Positions 8,046-16,973 are shown, numbered from the stretch's first letter. The stretch: DNA of 64,000 bases from Ignavibacteria bacterium (GCA_019694675.1 JAIBBK010000087.1:46855-110854); one strand, 5' to 3'. Notes: generated from the sequence alone by a model not told the origin. Translations and numbers: made by a program.

Positions 8046-9500
8046 ATGAAAAGAGCATTTTACATCTTTGTCGTATTCTTGTTTTTTGCGGCAAGCTCAG
8101 ACAGTTTCGCGCAATTCAGGAAATACGGTATAAAGGGCGGGGTTCAGTTTCAGCCCTTAATGACGTTTTCAGAATTTGATTCAAAGTTTTCGTGGGTGGC
8201 AAGAGGTTTTCTTGGATTTGAACTGACGAACACGCTTGCAATCGAGCTTGGCGGCGGATACGGCCAGTACAATACCGAAGACAACTTCAATGAGCATTCG
8301 CACACCGCAACTGACGATTCCGAAGGCGACGGCCACCACGATGTTAAGACTGACATCATACCCATTGATGCCAGGCTTAAGTTCACTCCATGGTCTGCTA
8401 CAAAAACCAGCTGGAATCCTTACTTTTACATTGGTGCAGGATTGCTGAAATACAGCGTAAAAGAGTTGCCAAGCACGGAAGTATCTCCTCAGTATGCTGA
8501 GAAGCAGGACGGCTGGACGGGGTTCATTCCGGCCGGTATCGGTACTGAAGTGAAGCTCTCAAAGAATGTCCTGCTTGACATCGGCGCAGGATTCAATTAC
8601 ACATTCACGGATCTTCTCAACAACTTTGTGATTCAGGATTACAAAGACTGTTACCTGAACGGTGCTATCGGCCTCACATTTGCAGGCGGTGAAGACTGCA
8701 CGATCGATACGGATAATGACGGACTCACGGACTGCACGGAACGAAAGAGAGCATGCCTTGATCCTGAGAATCCGGATACGGACGGAGACGGCCTGATGGA
8801 CGGAGCCGAAGTAAACACACACAAGACCGATCCGTGTAACAAGGATACCGATGCTGACGGCCTTAATGACGGTCAGGAAGTGAATACATACAAGACCAAC
8901 CCTCTCATGAAGGATACCGACGGAGAAGGCCTTCTTGATTATGAAGAGATCATGACCTTCAAGACCGATCCTCTCGACACAGACACTGATAACGACAACC
9001 TGACTGACGCCGCTGAAGTGAAGACACACGGTACCAATCCGCTGAATCCGGATACGGACGGAGGCACGGTACAGGACGGCGTGGAAGTTGGAAGAGGCAC
9101 GGACCCGCTTGTCGCTTCGGATGACGTTGTGAAGAAGGAAGAGCCGAAGGTACAGGTTGGACAAACAATAACTCTTGAGGGCATCAACTTTGCGACTAAC
9201 AGCGCCGAGATAACTTCTGTTGCAGAGGAGAAGCTAGACCTTGCACTCAGCACCCTGAAGAATAATCCCGAAGTAACCGTTGAGATCAGCGGACACACAG
9301 ACAATACGGGCGGCAGGGCTCATAACGAAAGACTGTCTTTGAGAAGGGCTGAATCAGTGAAAGAATGGTTTGTAAGCAAGGGAATTGACGGCAGCAGGAT
9401 CACGACCGTCGGTTATGCCTGGGACAAGCCGGTTGACACAAACGACACTGAAGAAGGCAGATTCAGAAACAGAAGGATAGACTTCACGAGAACTAAGTAA
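8046..9500 (+). CDS. OmpA-family protein with thrombospondin type 3 calcium repeats
   Basis: A 484-residue outer membrane protein. Signal peptide (1-23, ends SFAQF); an N-terminal eight-stranded-barrel-like domain to ~residue 215 with a His/Asp-rich loop near residues 85-110; then about five tandem thrombospondin type 3 calcium repeats (DTDNDGLTDCTE, DTDGDGLMDGAEV and similar, residues ~222-365); and a C-terminal OmpA peptidoglycan-binding domain (~385-484) with ISGHTDNTGG and RRIDF. It links the outer membrane to the cell wall. Monocistronic: 239 bases separate it from porD and a strong terminator follows. An AAGGG sequence lies just upstream of the ATG. Confidence 0.92.
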   Translation: MKRAFYIFVVFLFFAASSDSFAQFRKYGIKGGVQFQPLMTFSEFDSKFSWVARGFLGFELTNTLAIELGGGYGQYNTEDNFNEHSHTATDDSEGDGHHDVKTDIIPIDARLKFTPWSATKTSWNPYFYIGAGLLKYSVKELPSTEVSPQYAEKQDGWTGFIPAGIGTEVKLSKNVLLDIGAGFNYTFTDLLNNFVIQDYKDCYLNGAIGLTFAGGEDCTIDTDNDGLTDCTERKRACLDPENPDTDGDGLMDGAEVNTHKTDPCNKDTDADGLNDGQEVNTYKTNPLMKDTDGEGLLDYEEIMTFKTDPLDTDTDNDNLTDAAEVKTHGTNPLNPDTDGGTVQDGVEVGRGTDPLVASDDVVKKEEPKVQVGQTITLEGINFATNSAEITSVAEEKLDLALSTLKNNPEVTVEISGHTDNTGGRAHNERLSLRRAESVKEWFVSKGIDGSRITTVGYAWDKPVDTNDTEEGRFRNRRIDFTRTK

Positions 9501-9525
9501 CAGGAAGATTTGCGGTACTGAAAAG

Positions 9526-9558
9526 GCTGTCTCACTATGGTGAGGCAGCTTTTTTTTT
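9526..9558 (+). terminator. Rho-independent terminator after ompA-like gene
   Basis: Ten-bp stem GCTGTCTCAC / GTGAGGCAGC (one G-T wobble) with a TATG loop, followed by nine Ts. It begins 25 bases after the stop. Confidence 0.9.
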
Positions 9559-9624
9559 GTGTATTGTATTACAGATATTGTGAGTACGAATATATGAAGC
9601 GAGTATGGGGGAATTTTGAGGTGG

Positions 9625-9665
9625 AAGGCCCGAAGGGCCTTGGCTCTTGCGGCCCGAAGGGCCGC
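9625..9665. repeat. Two tandem TTCG-type hairpins
   Basis: AAGGCCCGAAGGGCCTT and GCGGCCCGAAGGGCCGC lie eight bases apart; on the minus strand the loops read around CTTCG, a stable tetraloop form. They sit just after the stop of the minus-strand sirtuin gene, so they may act in 3'-end formation, but no T-run follows. Similar GGG/CCC hairpins with a TTCG loop recur at 40406-40470. Confidence 0.6.
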
Positions 9666-9673
9666 CGGATCAT

Positions 9674-10363
9674 TCAACAGGCAAGCAGCTTCGCAGCGAG
9701 CTCTTTAGTTCCTTTAACTGCCTTTGCACTGATAAACTCTATTTCTAACCCGTAGGGAAGATACTCGGGCATCTCCGGATCTATCAGATACACTTTGCAG
9801 TATTCCGGAACAAACTGAAGCAGACTCGCCGCCGGATAGACCACGAGCGACGTTCCTATCACGATCATTATGTCTGCATCTATTGCCTCTCTGACCGCTG
9901 CTTCCATCATCGGCACTGCCTCGCCAAACCAAACTACATGAGGACGAAGCTGTGAACCCTTTTCACACTTGTCTCCTGCTTTTATGTCTTTCCCGTTAAG
10001 ATCATAGATCAGCGAAGGGTCTGCAGTGCTCCTTGCCTTGTCAAGCTCTCCGTGAAGATGGATCACATTTGAAGATCCCGCCTTTTCGTGATAGAAGTCA
10101 ACGTTCTGCGTTATTACCACAACATCGTACTTCTCTTCAAGTCTGACCAATGAACTGTGTGCTTCATTGAACTTCTTCTCGTGCATCTGCCTTCTGCGCT
10201 GATTGTAGAATTCAAGCACAAGTTCCTTATCCCGCCTCCATCCTTCCGGTGATGCCACCTCCATAACGTCATGGCCTTCCCATAGTCCGCCTGCGTTCCG
10301 GAATGTCGAAAGCCCGCTTTCTGCGCTTATCCCGGCGCCTGTAAGTATCACTATCTTCTTCAA
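9674..10363 (-). CDS. NAD-dependent protein deacylase, sirtuin (Sir2/CobB-like)
   Basis: A 229-residue sirtuin that removes acyl groups from lysines using NAD. GAGISAESGLSTFR binds NAD, TQNVDFYHEKAG and the catalytic His in HLHGEL are in place. FYNQRRRQ supplies the Tyr-x-x-Arg pair typical of class III sirtuins (SIRT5, CobB), which favour succinyl or other acidic acyl groups. The zinc module is unusual: where two CxxC pairs are expected, only one Cys is seen (DKCEKGSQLRP). I recall similar zinc-less forms in Bacteroidota. Monocistronic and convergent with the OmpA-like gene. Confidence 0.9.
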   Translation of the reverse strand: MKKIVILTGAGISAESGLSTFRNAGGLWEGHDVMEVASPEGWRRDKELVLEFYNQRRRQMHEKKFNEAHSSLVRLEEKYDVVVITQNVDFYHEKAGSSNVIHLHGELDKARSTADPSLIYDLNGKDIKAGDKCEKGSQLRPHVVWFGEAVPMMEAAVREAIDADIMIVIGTSLVVYPAASLLQFVPEYCKVYLIDPEMPEYLPYGLEIEFISAKAVKGTKELAAKLLAC

Positions 10364-10398
10364 CTGGTATTACTTTGTTTAATTTGCTTCATTCTTTC

Positions 10399-10436
10399 CA
10401 AAAAAAAAGAAGGCAAAACCGGGTCGCGGCTTTGCC
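10399..10436 (-). terminator. Terminator of the respiratory operon
   Basis: Read on the minus strand: GGCAAAGCC, seven-base loop, GGTTTTGCC (one wobble), then TTCT and a run of Ts. It lies 26 bases beyond the stop of the last gene of the act/cox operon. Confidence 0.85.
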
Positions 10437-10462
10437 CTCTCGTAATTCTGTGAAAGCCCGGA

Positions 10463-11827
10463 TTATTTCTTCCCTGAAACCTTCTCTATCAGATACAGAG
10501 CCACTGCCTCGGCTTCTTTCGGCTTGAGCGGCTGTGCAGGCATTGGAGGATACTCAGGATTCTTCTTTACCGGCTTTAGAATGAAACCCGCCAGTTTTTT
10601 CACATCTCCGTTGTATGTCGGCACTGTCTGCTGATAAGGAGGTCCAACGACCTTCACATCAAACTTATGGCATGCCACACACAGCTTGTTGTAGATCTCT
10701 TCACCGTTTATACCCGAAGTGCTGACAGTCTTGGATTTCCTCTCCGCTTCAACCTCCATTGCCTTCTGGTTCACAGCAAGAAGGTTCTTTTCCACCGCAA
10801 TGCCGAAAGCCGATTCATTCTTCATAACAATGAACCCGACACAGAGTATCAGCAGGTAGAATGCCGCACCGATATACTTTGTTTCGGAATTCTTGATGAC
10901 TGCATAGATAAGGTTGCACAGCAAAAGTATGCCGATGAATGCAAGTCCTGTGTAAACGAAGACAGAACCGCTGAGTGCAACTTTTGGTATGAAAAAGAAA
11001 CTGAGAAAAAGAAATACCGGCAACAGCGCTGCCCCTGTAAATGCAATCTTTCCGCCAATGTTCTTTGCAAAATCAGCGTATTCCTCTTCCATATCGTGCA
11101 TCCCGCCCTGCCATCCGAAAAAGAAGAACAGGATCGCCACACCGGTTGCCGCAAGTGAGAAAACGAGTATGAACAGGAAGTTGATGAACGTGGATCCGGA
11201 AAGGAACATCTGTGCAATGTTCTGAAAATCCTGATAGCGGTCCGAGTTCAGCGCTATTGATGTTCCGCCCGCAAAGAACAATGCCGTTATGATCAGCAGG
11301 ACAAATCCCCAGAGTCCGGCGTTTGAGTTGGTGTTCAGAAGGTCAAACTCGTAATCGGTCACTTCTTCCGGAACCTTCGTCTCAAGCTCGTGCTTGTCAA
11401 GTCCGCTGATGTCTTTGAATGTCTCAATCAGTGACTCGATCTGAAATGTGTTCTGATAACTGTAAATGAAATTTACGGCAACAGCAAGAAAGAATGTTGC
11501 TACAAGCAGGAGGCTGACTGTAATGACCGTTTGCCCGTAAAGAAGCTGTGCATAACAGAAAGCGATGGACAACAGCGGGATGATGCCAAGTCCGACTCCC
11601 ACGAATCTGTTTATCGCCAGCTTGTCAATAATATCCTTGGCAAACCTGACATACATCGGCTTCTTGTTCTTTCTCCCGTAAGAATTGAAGATCACTGAGA
11701 ACGCAGTACCTCCCAGCAGCATTCCGAAGAACGGGATGAAGATCATCATAGACAATGCAAGTATCAGCTTCACCATCATGAGATGCTTGGTTGTAGCTGG
11801 AAGCACAAGGCTCTGTAAAAAATCCAT
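10463..11827 (-). CDS. Polytopic membrane protein with C-terminal cytochrome c domain
   Basis: A 454-residue protein with about nine to ten transmembrane helices in residues 1-335, a charged linker (VEAERKSKTVST), and a C-terminal class I cytochrome c of ~90 residues with haem site CVACH and a Met-containing distal stretch (PPMPAQPLKPKEAEAVALYL). The helical part contains LPATTKHLMMVKLILALSM near the N-terminus, vaguely like a haem-binding membrane domain, but I do not recognise the family. It is the last gene of the act/cox operon, 16 bases after ctaB, so an electron-transfer role between alternative complex III and the oxidase is inferred. It could also be an electron entry or exit point for another partner. 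Confidence 0.7.
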   Translation of the reverse strand: MDFLQSLVLPATTKHLMMVKLILALSMMIFIPFFGMLLGGTAFSVIFNSYGRKNKKPMYVRFAKDIIDKLAINRFVGVGLGIIPLLSIAFCYAQLLYGQTVITVSLLLVATFFLAVAVNFIYSYQNTFQIESLIETFKDISGLDKHELETKVPEEVTDYEFDLLNTNSNAGLWGFVLLIITALFFAGGTSIALNSDRYQDFQNIAQMFLSGSTFINFLFILVFSLAATGVAILFFFFGWQGGMHDMEEEYADFAKNIGGKIAFTGAALLPVFLFLSFFFIPKVALSGSVFVYTGLAFIGILLLCNLIYAVIKNSETKYIGAAFYLLILCVGFIVMKNESAFGIAVEKNLLAVNQKAMEVEAERKSKTVSTSGINGEEIYNKLCVACHKFDVKVVGPPYQQTVPTYNGDVKKLAGFILKPVKKNPEYPPMPAQPLKPKEAEAVALYLIEKVSGKK

Positions 11828-11843
11828 TTAGGGTATCAGTTGA

Positions 11844-12671
11844 TTATTCCAAAAAAAGTTTTAATAACTTGTCCAGAGAAAGCAGAGTGATCACGATCAG
11901 CACAAATATGTTGATCCTCATGAACATCCCCCTGTAAACGCTTCGTTCGGCGCCTTCGTACTTTCTGAATTTCACCGACTCTGCAAAGATCCATGCGCAC
12001 AATGCAACAAGCACAACGGCCGAAGCGGTAAAATTAAGTATGCCGAAGAAATTGAACGAAAGAGCAACAACTATCGTGAGAGTTATCCAGCAGAACGTGA
12101 TGTTCATCAGTTGCCGGCGCGAAAGAAGATTGGTCAGTGTCGGATAACCTGCCTTGGCATAGTCATCGCCATATACAAGAAGCAAGATCCAGAAGTGAGG
12201 TATCTGCCAGATGAAAAAGAAAGCGGCAATAATTAGTATCTCAGGTGCAAAGACTGATCCTCCTGCGGCTGCCCAGCCTGCAACCGGTGGAAGCGCGCCT
12301 ACGAGCGAACCAGGAATGATCGCAAGAGCAGTGACCTTCTTCAGCGGGGTGTAAACTGCATTGTACCAGGCAAAAGTAAGCAGGCCGGTGAACAATGCCG
12401 TCAGGTTGGAACCGAAGTAAAGCACAGCTGTTCCGCATGCGAGAAAGAACAATGTGATGCCGAGTACGGCAGAAGGCGAAGTCTCGCCCGAAGGCAGAGG
12501 CCTGTTCCGCGTGCGTTCCATGAGCAGGTCGCGGTCTCTTTCCTGATAATGGTTCAGTGCGGCCGCGCCGCATGCCAGAAGAAAGATGCCAAGCACCGGC
12601 CATCCCGAGAATGAAGACAGATCTTGTGAAGCCAGTATGTAGCCCAGGGTGGTTGTGAATGACACAAGCAC
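11844..12671 (-). CDS. ctaB: Protohaem IX farnesyltransferase (haem O synthase)
   Basis: UbiA-family prenyltransferase with about eight membrane helices that converts haem B to haem O for the oxidase. The Asp-rich site is seen as NHYQERDRDLLMERTRNRPLP (near residue 45) and the second conserved loop as YGDDYAKAGYPTL. The given start is the first canonical codon, a GTG, but it falls inside the first helix. The same frame continues upstream with the family's N-terminal pattern (LLAEVIKLRITVLVSF) all the way to the coxB stop TAG at 12804-12806, with no ATG, GTG or TTG. The true start is therefore unclear: a rare codon (CTG or ATC) or readthrough from coxB. Confidence 0.93.
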   Translation of the reverse strand: MLVSFTTTLGYILASQDLSSFSGWPVLGIFLLACGAAALNHYQERDRDLLMERTRNRPLPSGETSPSAVLGITLFFLACGTAVLYFGSNLTALFTGLLTFAWYNAVYTPLKKVTALAIIPGSLVGALPPVAGWAAAGGSVFAPEILIIAAFFFIWQIPHFWILLLVYGDDYAKAGYPTLTNLLSRRQLMNITFCWITLTIVVALSFNFFGILNFTASAVVLVALCAWIFAESVKFRKYEGAERSVYRGMFMRINIFVLIVITLLSLDKLLKLFLE

Positions 12672-12803
12672 CGTGATGCGAAGTTTGATGACTTCCGCCA
12701 GCAGTCTCAGTTTTCCGGATACACCATTATCCGTTGACCCGCTTACTGTCAGACCTTTTTTATGTGCTGCTGTTGATTCGATCTCAGTTGTTGTTTTAAA
12801 TTT

Positions 12804-13553
12804 CTATTTCTTAATTGCAGAAGTATCCTTGACGGTCCTTGCCGTGTCAGTTTTCTGTCCCGCGGCTTTTGACGTATCATTTGCGGCGGTCTTAAGCGTG
12901 TCTGTAGCAGCCGGAACCTTCTTCAGCGAATCTGCCGCTGTGGTTTTTGTAGTGTCTGCGGGGAATGTGTTCTTCCATACAAGGAATTCTCCTTCAGGCA
13001 CAACTACAAGCGGAGCATACATATTCCAGTGGTTGAGTCCGCAGTATTCAGCGCACGCGGCATAGAATCTCCCCTCTTCATTGGTTCTAATCCAGAAGTA
13101 ATTCGTCCTTCCCGGTATCGCATCTTCCTTAACTCTGAAATGAGGAAGATAGAAGCTGTGATTGACATCCACGGAACCGATCTCAAACTTTACGTCCTTG
13201 TTCAGAGGCAGGATAAGAGTGTCTGATTTCTTCTTATTGTCGTACTCAAAGCTCCACTTCCACATCTGCCCCGTCACTTTCACCACCATCGCATCCTTTG
13301 GCACATCCCTCATGTTCCTGAATCCCGCCCAGCTGATGAAGAACATTATCATTACAAGTATCACCGGTATCACAGTCCACACAATTTCAAGCGTAGTGTT
13401 TCCTTCGATTGCCTCCGGCACAGGGTTCCTCTTTGCGCTGTACTTGTAGAGGAAATACAGCATTGCCACTGTGATGATCAGCAGAAGCACAATTGATGTG
13501 CCTGTGATCATCCAGAAAGTGCTGTCAACCTGAGTTGCTATATCCGGTCTCAT
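12804..13553 (-). CDS. coxB: Cytochrome c oxidase subunit II
   Basis: A 249-residue subunit with two N-terminal membrane helices and a periplasmic cupredoxin domain. The CuA ligands are present: VNHSFYLPHFRV (His) and CAEYCGLNHWNM (Cys-x3-Cys-x3-His-x2-Met). It accepts electrons from cytochrome c and passes them to subunit I. Unlike caa3 subunit II it has no fused cytochrome c; the last ~50 residues are a Thr/Ala/Asp/Lys-rich tail, probably disordered. It lies after coxA, coxC and the subunit IV gene, a less common order. Its TAG stop is in frame with the ctaB reading frame downstream. Confidence 0.97.
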   Translation of the reverse strand: MRPDIATQVDSTFWMITGTSIVLLLIITVAMLYFLYKYSAKRNPVPEAIEGNTTLEIVWTVIPVILVMIMFFISWAGFRNMRDVPKDAMVVKVTGQMWKWSFEYDNKKKSDTLILPLNKDVKFEIGSVDVNHSFYLPHFRVKEDAIPGRTNYFWIRTNEEGRFYAACAEYCGLNHWNMYAPLVVVPEGEFLVWKNTFPADTTKTTAADSLKKVPAATDTLKTAANDTSKAAGQKTDTARTVKDTSAIKK

Positions 13554-13555
13554 TG

Positions 13556-13888
13556 TTAAAATCTGAAAGTTAAGTCAAAAAATGTTAGTATGAGTACAAT
13601 GACAAACACAAGCATGCAAATGCCGATGAAAATTTTCACCACTTTGTTGTCAAATTTCACATGCATGAAGAAGTTCATTACAAAGAGTGATTTGATGGTG
13701 GCAATAAGCAAAGCCACCGTCAGCGCCAGGCCTCCGAGATTGACACCTGCCACTGAAACTGTTATGGCCGTCAGTGAAAGCAATCCGATCCATACCAGAA
13801 TGTTTATCCCGTAACTCGGATGATGCGCTTCGGCTATGTGTCCGTCGTTGTGTTCGTCGTGGTTGTTGTGTGCTTCCATTTGCGTCAA
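13556..13888 (-). CDS. Cytochrome c oxidase subunit IV (prokaryotic COX4 type)
   Basis: A 110-residue protein with a His-rich N-terminus (EAHNNHDEHNDGHIAEAHH) and three membrane helices, including IKSLFVMNFFMHVKFD, the typical pattern of prokaryotic subunit IV. This small subunit stabilises the oxidase core. Its start overlaps the coxC stop by four bases and coxB begins two bases after its own stop. The His cluster may bind metal; that is inference. Confidence 0.88.
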   Translation of the reverse strand: MTQMEAHNNHDEHNDGHIAEAHHPSYGINILVWIGLLSLTAITVSVAGVNLGGLALTVALLIATIKSLFVMNFFMHVKFDNKVVKIFIGICMLVFVIVLILTFFDLTFRF

Positions 13889-14523
13889 TGAATTAGATAG
13901 AATAACGGGAAAAGGAAAATCCAGATAATATCAACAAGGTGCCAGTAAAGTCCCGCATTTTCAAGTCTCTGAAAGTTGGTACGAGTGAGAACGTCCTTCT
14001 TTATCTGCCACATTACAAATCCTATGAAAATGAGGCCGACTACAATATGCAGTCCGTGCAGGCCGGTCATCACATAGTATAATCCAAAGTACATCACTTC
14101 GCCTTCACTCATTTCCTGAAGTGCAGGCCCTTTGGGATAAATTCCGTGGTGAAATTTCGCTCCCCATTCAAAATATTTGTTCACAAGGAACAGCAGTCCG
14201 AAAGCGACGGTGATCCAAAGCATGCTGAGGCTAAGCTTCTTGTGGCCTTTCTGAAGCGCCACGATGCCAAGCACAACAGTGAGCGAGCTTGTGAGAAGTA
14301 TCACCGTATTGATCCCGCCCATGAACAGGTCCAGCTCTGCGGCGGCTACTACAAAAGCATCCGGATAGATGAATCTGTAGCTTGCGTAAAGAATGAACAG
14401 GCCGCCGAACAGCAATATTTCAGTGAACAGGAAAAGCCACATTCCCATCTTTGACCCGAAGTCATCGCGGTGCATGTGAATTTCCTGAACTTCCCCCGCC
14501 GCGGCGTTTGTGTGATCACTCAT
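13885..14523 (-). CDS. coxC: Cytochrome c oxidase subunit III
   Basis: A 212-residue protein with five membrane helices, matching the short five-helix subunit III of bacterial oxidases. Conserved features are KMGMWLFLFTEILLFGGLF in helix 1, the E in that helix, and YYVMTGLHGLHIVVGL and YWHLVDIIWIFLFPLFYL at the end. The start overlaps the coxA stop by eight bases, so translation is coupled. Confidence 0.96.
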   Translation of the reverse strand: MSDHTNAAAGEVQEIHMHRDDFGSKMGMWLFLFTEILLFGGLFILYASYRFIYPDAFVVAAAELDLFMGGINTVILLTSSLTVVLGIVALQKGHKKLSLSMLWITVAFGLLFLVNKYFEWGAKFHHGIYPKGPALQEMSEGEVMYFGLYYVMTGLHGLHIVVGLIFIGFVMWQIKKDVLTRTNFQRLENAGLYWHLVDIIWIFLFPLFYLIH

Positions 14524-16165
14524 CTTTAATCTCCTTCCTTTTGGCTATCTCCGGATGTTCGTAAGGCCCGTGATCAACTGTCGGGATCTGATCAAAATTA
14601 AGAAGCGGAGGCGGTGACGGGACCGTCCACTCGAGCGTTGTTCCGCCCCATGGATTTGACGGTGCCTTTGAACCGTTCCTCAAGCCTGAAAGAAGATTTG
14701 CAACCATTATGAGAATTCCGGAAACGAGTATCCATGAACCGACGGTCGATATAAGATGATAGACCTGAAACTCCGGAAGATAGTCATAATACCTTCTTGG
14801 CATTCCCATATAACCCATGATGAACATCGGGAAATAAAGAGTATTGAATCCGATGCCGATAATATACGCAGCCACTTTTGCCATCTTTTCATTGTACATC
14901 TTTCCGAACATCTTCGGGAACCAGTAATGTATAGATGCAAAAAATATGATACCCATGCCCCCGAACATCACATAGTGAAAGTGTGCCACGACGAAATATG
15001 TGTCAGTGACGTGCAGGTCGGTATTGAGTGCTCCGAGCACAAGTCCCGTGAGGCCGCCGATAGAGAAAATGAAGAGGAACAGCATTGCGTACAACATCGG
15101 AGCGGTCATCTCAATTGAACCTTTGTAAAGAGTGGCTACCCAGTTGAAGACCTTGATACCGGAGGGAAGCGCAACGATAAAAGTGAGCAGTGAAAAGATG
15201 ACTCTTGATGTATCGCTAATGCCGCTTGAGAACATGTGATGACCCCATACAAGGTATCCCACTAGAGCGATTGCAAGGCTGGAAATTGCAATCGGCACAT
15301 AACCGAAGATCGGCTTGCGGGCGAAAGTCGGAATTATCTCGGACACGACACCCATTGCAGGCAGTATCATGATATAAACCGCAGGGTGCGAGTAGATCCA
15401 GAACAAATGCTGATAGAGAATCGGATCGCCTCCGAGAGTCGGGTCAAAGACTCCGATCCCGAACGCTCTTTCGAGTATTATCAGTACCAGAGTGATTCCC
15501 ACAACCGGCGTTGCAAGCACCTGTATCCATGAAGTTGCATAAATAGACCAGATGAATAGTGGCATTCTGAAGAAGGTCATTCCCGGGCATCTCAACCTGT
15601 GAATGGTGGTGATGAAGTTCAGTCCGGTCAGTATTGAAGAGAAGCCGAGCACGAAAGCTGCAAACACCGAAAGTGAAACATTGGTCGTGGTCCTTACGCT
15701 GTACGGCACATAGAATGTCCAGCCGGTATCAACCCATCCTCCTCCTCCGAAGAGGGAGAAGATTGCCAGCGCTCCTCCGATTATGTACAGATACCAGGAA
15801 AGAAGATTCAGTCTTGGAAACTGCACATCCATCGCTCCGATCTGAATCGGAAGGAAGAAGTTGCCGAACACTGCAGGAATACCGGGAATAATGAACAGGA
15901 ATATCATTATCACGCCGTGAAGCGTAAAGAGAGAATTGTAAGTCTGTGCCGACATGATCGTCTCGCCCGGTGAAAGCATTTCGAGCCTCATAAGCACTCC
16001 GAACGTCATGGCAGTGAGGAAAAACACCGACATGACCGTAAGGTACATGATCCCTATCCGCTTGTGGTCTGTAGTAAGCAGCCACGACAAGAGCCCCTTG
16101 TGCCTGCCCTTGACATGATAGAAATCAACTTCAGCCGCAGGAGCGGCTATAGTTCCGTTTGCCAT
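14516..16165 (-). CDS. coxA: Cytochrome c oxidase subunit I, A2-type haem-copper oxidase
   Basis: About 549 residues and 12 or more helices. Haem and copper ligands are seen as SLFTLHGVIMI (haem a His), WIYSHPAVYIMILP (CuB His cross-linked to Tyr), VWGHHMFSSG (two CuB His) and VVAHFHYVMFG (both haem His). The YSHPAVY form, without the Glu of the A1 group, marks an A2-type proton-pumping oxidase, as in Thermus caa3. The start chosen is the ATG at 16165 (MANGTIAAPAAEVDF), because the frame runs 33 codons further upstream only by overlapping the sco gene and adds a Cys/Arg-rich stretch not seen in the family. The preceding AAGGGA is weakly placed. Confidence 0.97.
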   Translation of the reverse strand: MANGTIAAPAAEVDFYHVKGRHKGLLSWLLTTDHKRIGIMYLTVMSVFFLTAMTFGVLMRLEMLSPGETIMSAQTYNSLFTLHGVIMIFLFIIPGIPAVFGNFFLPIQIGAMDVQFPRLNLLSWYLYIIGGALAIFSLFGGGGWVDTGWTFYVPYSVRTTTNVSLSVFAAFVLGFSSILTGLNFITTIHRLRCPGMTFFRMPLFIWSIYATSWIQVLATPVVGITLVLIILERAFGIGVFDPTLGGDPILYQHLFWIYSHPAVYIMILPAMGVVSEIIPTFARKPIFGYVPIAISSLAIALVGYLVWGHHMFSSGISDTSRVIFSLLTFIVALPSGIKVFNWVATLYKGSIEMTAPMLYAMLFLFIFSIGGLTGLVLGALNTDLHVTDTYFVVAHFHYVMFGGMGIIFFASIHYWFPKMFGKMYNEKMAKVAAYIIGIGFNTLYFPMFIMGYMGMPRRYYDYLPEFQVYHLISTVGSWILVSGILIMVANLLSGLRNGSKAPSNPWGGTTLEWTVPSPPPLLNFDQIPTVDHGPYEHPEIAKRKEIKDE

Positions 16166-16181
16166 CTTGATTAATATCCCT

Positions 16182-16973
16182 TTATGATTGTGTTTTCTTT
16201 TTCTTCTTGAGCAGAAGTACTCCCACAAATATGCCGAGCAGAAGCAATATGCCGCCGCCTGCAATCCTTGTCACATTGAGCACATACTTCCTTGCGCCCG
16301 CGTCGTAACTGAAGCACATCTTAACAACCTTTGCAATTGTCGGAGTGACCTTTCCTTCGCTTGCTTCAAGCACTGCCATCTTAAAATCAAACGGCAGATA
16401 ATCCGTACCGTAAAGATACCTTACAAGCTTGCCGTCAGGAGCAAGAACCATTATTGAGGCCCCGTGAGCAAAATCGTTTCCCTGTTTCATGAAGTTGAAT
16501 CCCAGCGCGCTTGTTACTTTGGCGATGTTCACACTGTCTCCGGAAAGAAATCTCCATGAATCCGGAGGTATCTCCCTCTTGAGGGTTGCCAGGTAATTCT
16601 CTTTCTTTGAAGCGGCAAGTACATGATCTTCCCTGTGGTCAAAACTTATCGTAAGAACATCAAAGTCTTTTCCGGGCTCAAGGTCCGTCCTTCCTACAAC
16701 AGTCGTGAGGCCGTTAAGCAGAGGACTGCATATCCCCGGACACCTGAAATAAACCAGTGAAACGATAGTCGGTCTTGTAATAAGCGACTTCAGATTGACC
16801 TGTTTGCCGGACTCGTCGTTGAACACGATATCATCCGGCAATGTGTTTCCAAGCTTCTCAACAATGCCTACAGGATTCTCAACACCTGCTGTATCAGCGC
16901 TTACAAAAGCCGGAAGCGCATAAACAGAAAACAGGATCAGGAAGAATGCTGCGATCGTGTTATTCTTTTTCAT
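16182..16973 (-). CDS. SCO1/SenC-family copper chaperone
   Basis: A 263-residue thioredoxin-fold protein with an N-terminal signal/anchor and a C-terminal membrane helix followed by a Lys-rich end (LLLKKKKKTQS). Copper ligands are visible: Cys-x3-Cys in YFRCPGICSPL and His in NDFAHGASIMVL. It delivers copper to, or reduces, the CuA site of subunit II. The C-terminal anchor is unusual for Sco but common in this lineage's operons, to my recollection. Its start overlaps the stop of the upstream cytochrome c gene by four bases and coxA follows 16 bases later. Confidence 0.93.
   Translation of the reverse strand: MKKNNTIAAFFLILFSVYALPAFVSADTAGVENPVGIVEKLGNTLPDDIVFNDESGKQVNLKSLITRPTIVSLVYFRCPGICSPLLNGLTTVVGRTDLEPGKDFDVLTISFDHREDHVLAASKKENYLATLKREIPPDSWRFLSGDSVNIAKVTSALGFNFMKQGNDFAHGASIMVLAPDGKLVRYLYGTDYLPFDFKMAVLEASEGKVTPTIAKVVKMCFSYDAGARKYVLNVTRIAGGGILLLLGIFVGVLLLKKKKKTQS

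Noticed and set aside
8559..9164. 200-codon minus-strand frame within the OmpA-like gene
   Set aside because: It mirrors the calcium repeats and gives a repetitive Arg/Ile/Val pattern that only reflects the opposite strand.
13004..14454. Assorted frames opposite coxB, subunit IV and coxC
   Set aside because: They are shadows of well-identified oxidase genes.
16166..16264. Longer N-terminus of CoxA (33 extra residues)
   Set aside because: The extension overlaps the sco gene and encodes a Cys/Arg-rich stretch foreign to subunit I; the ATG at 16165 gives a normal N-terminus.
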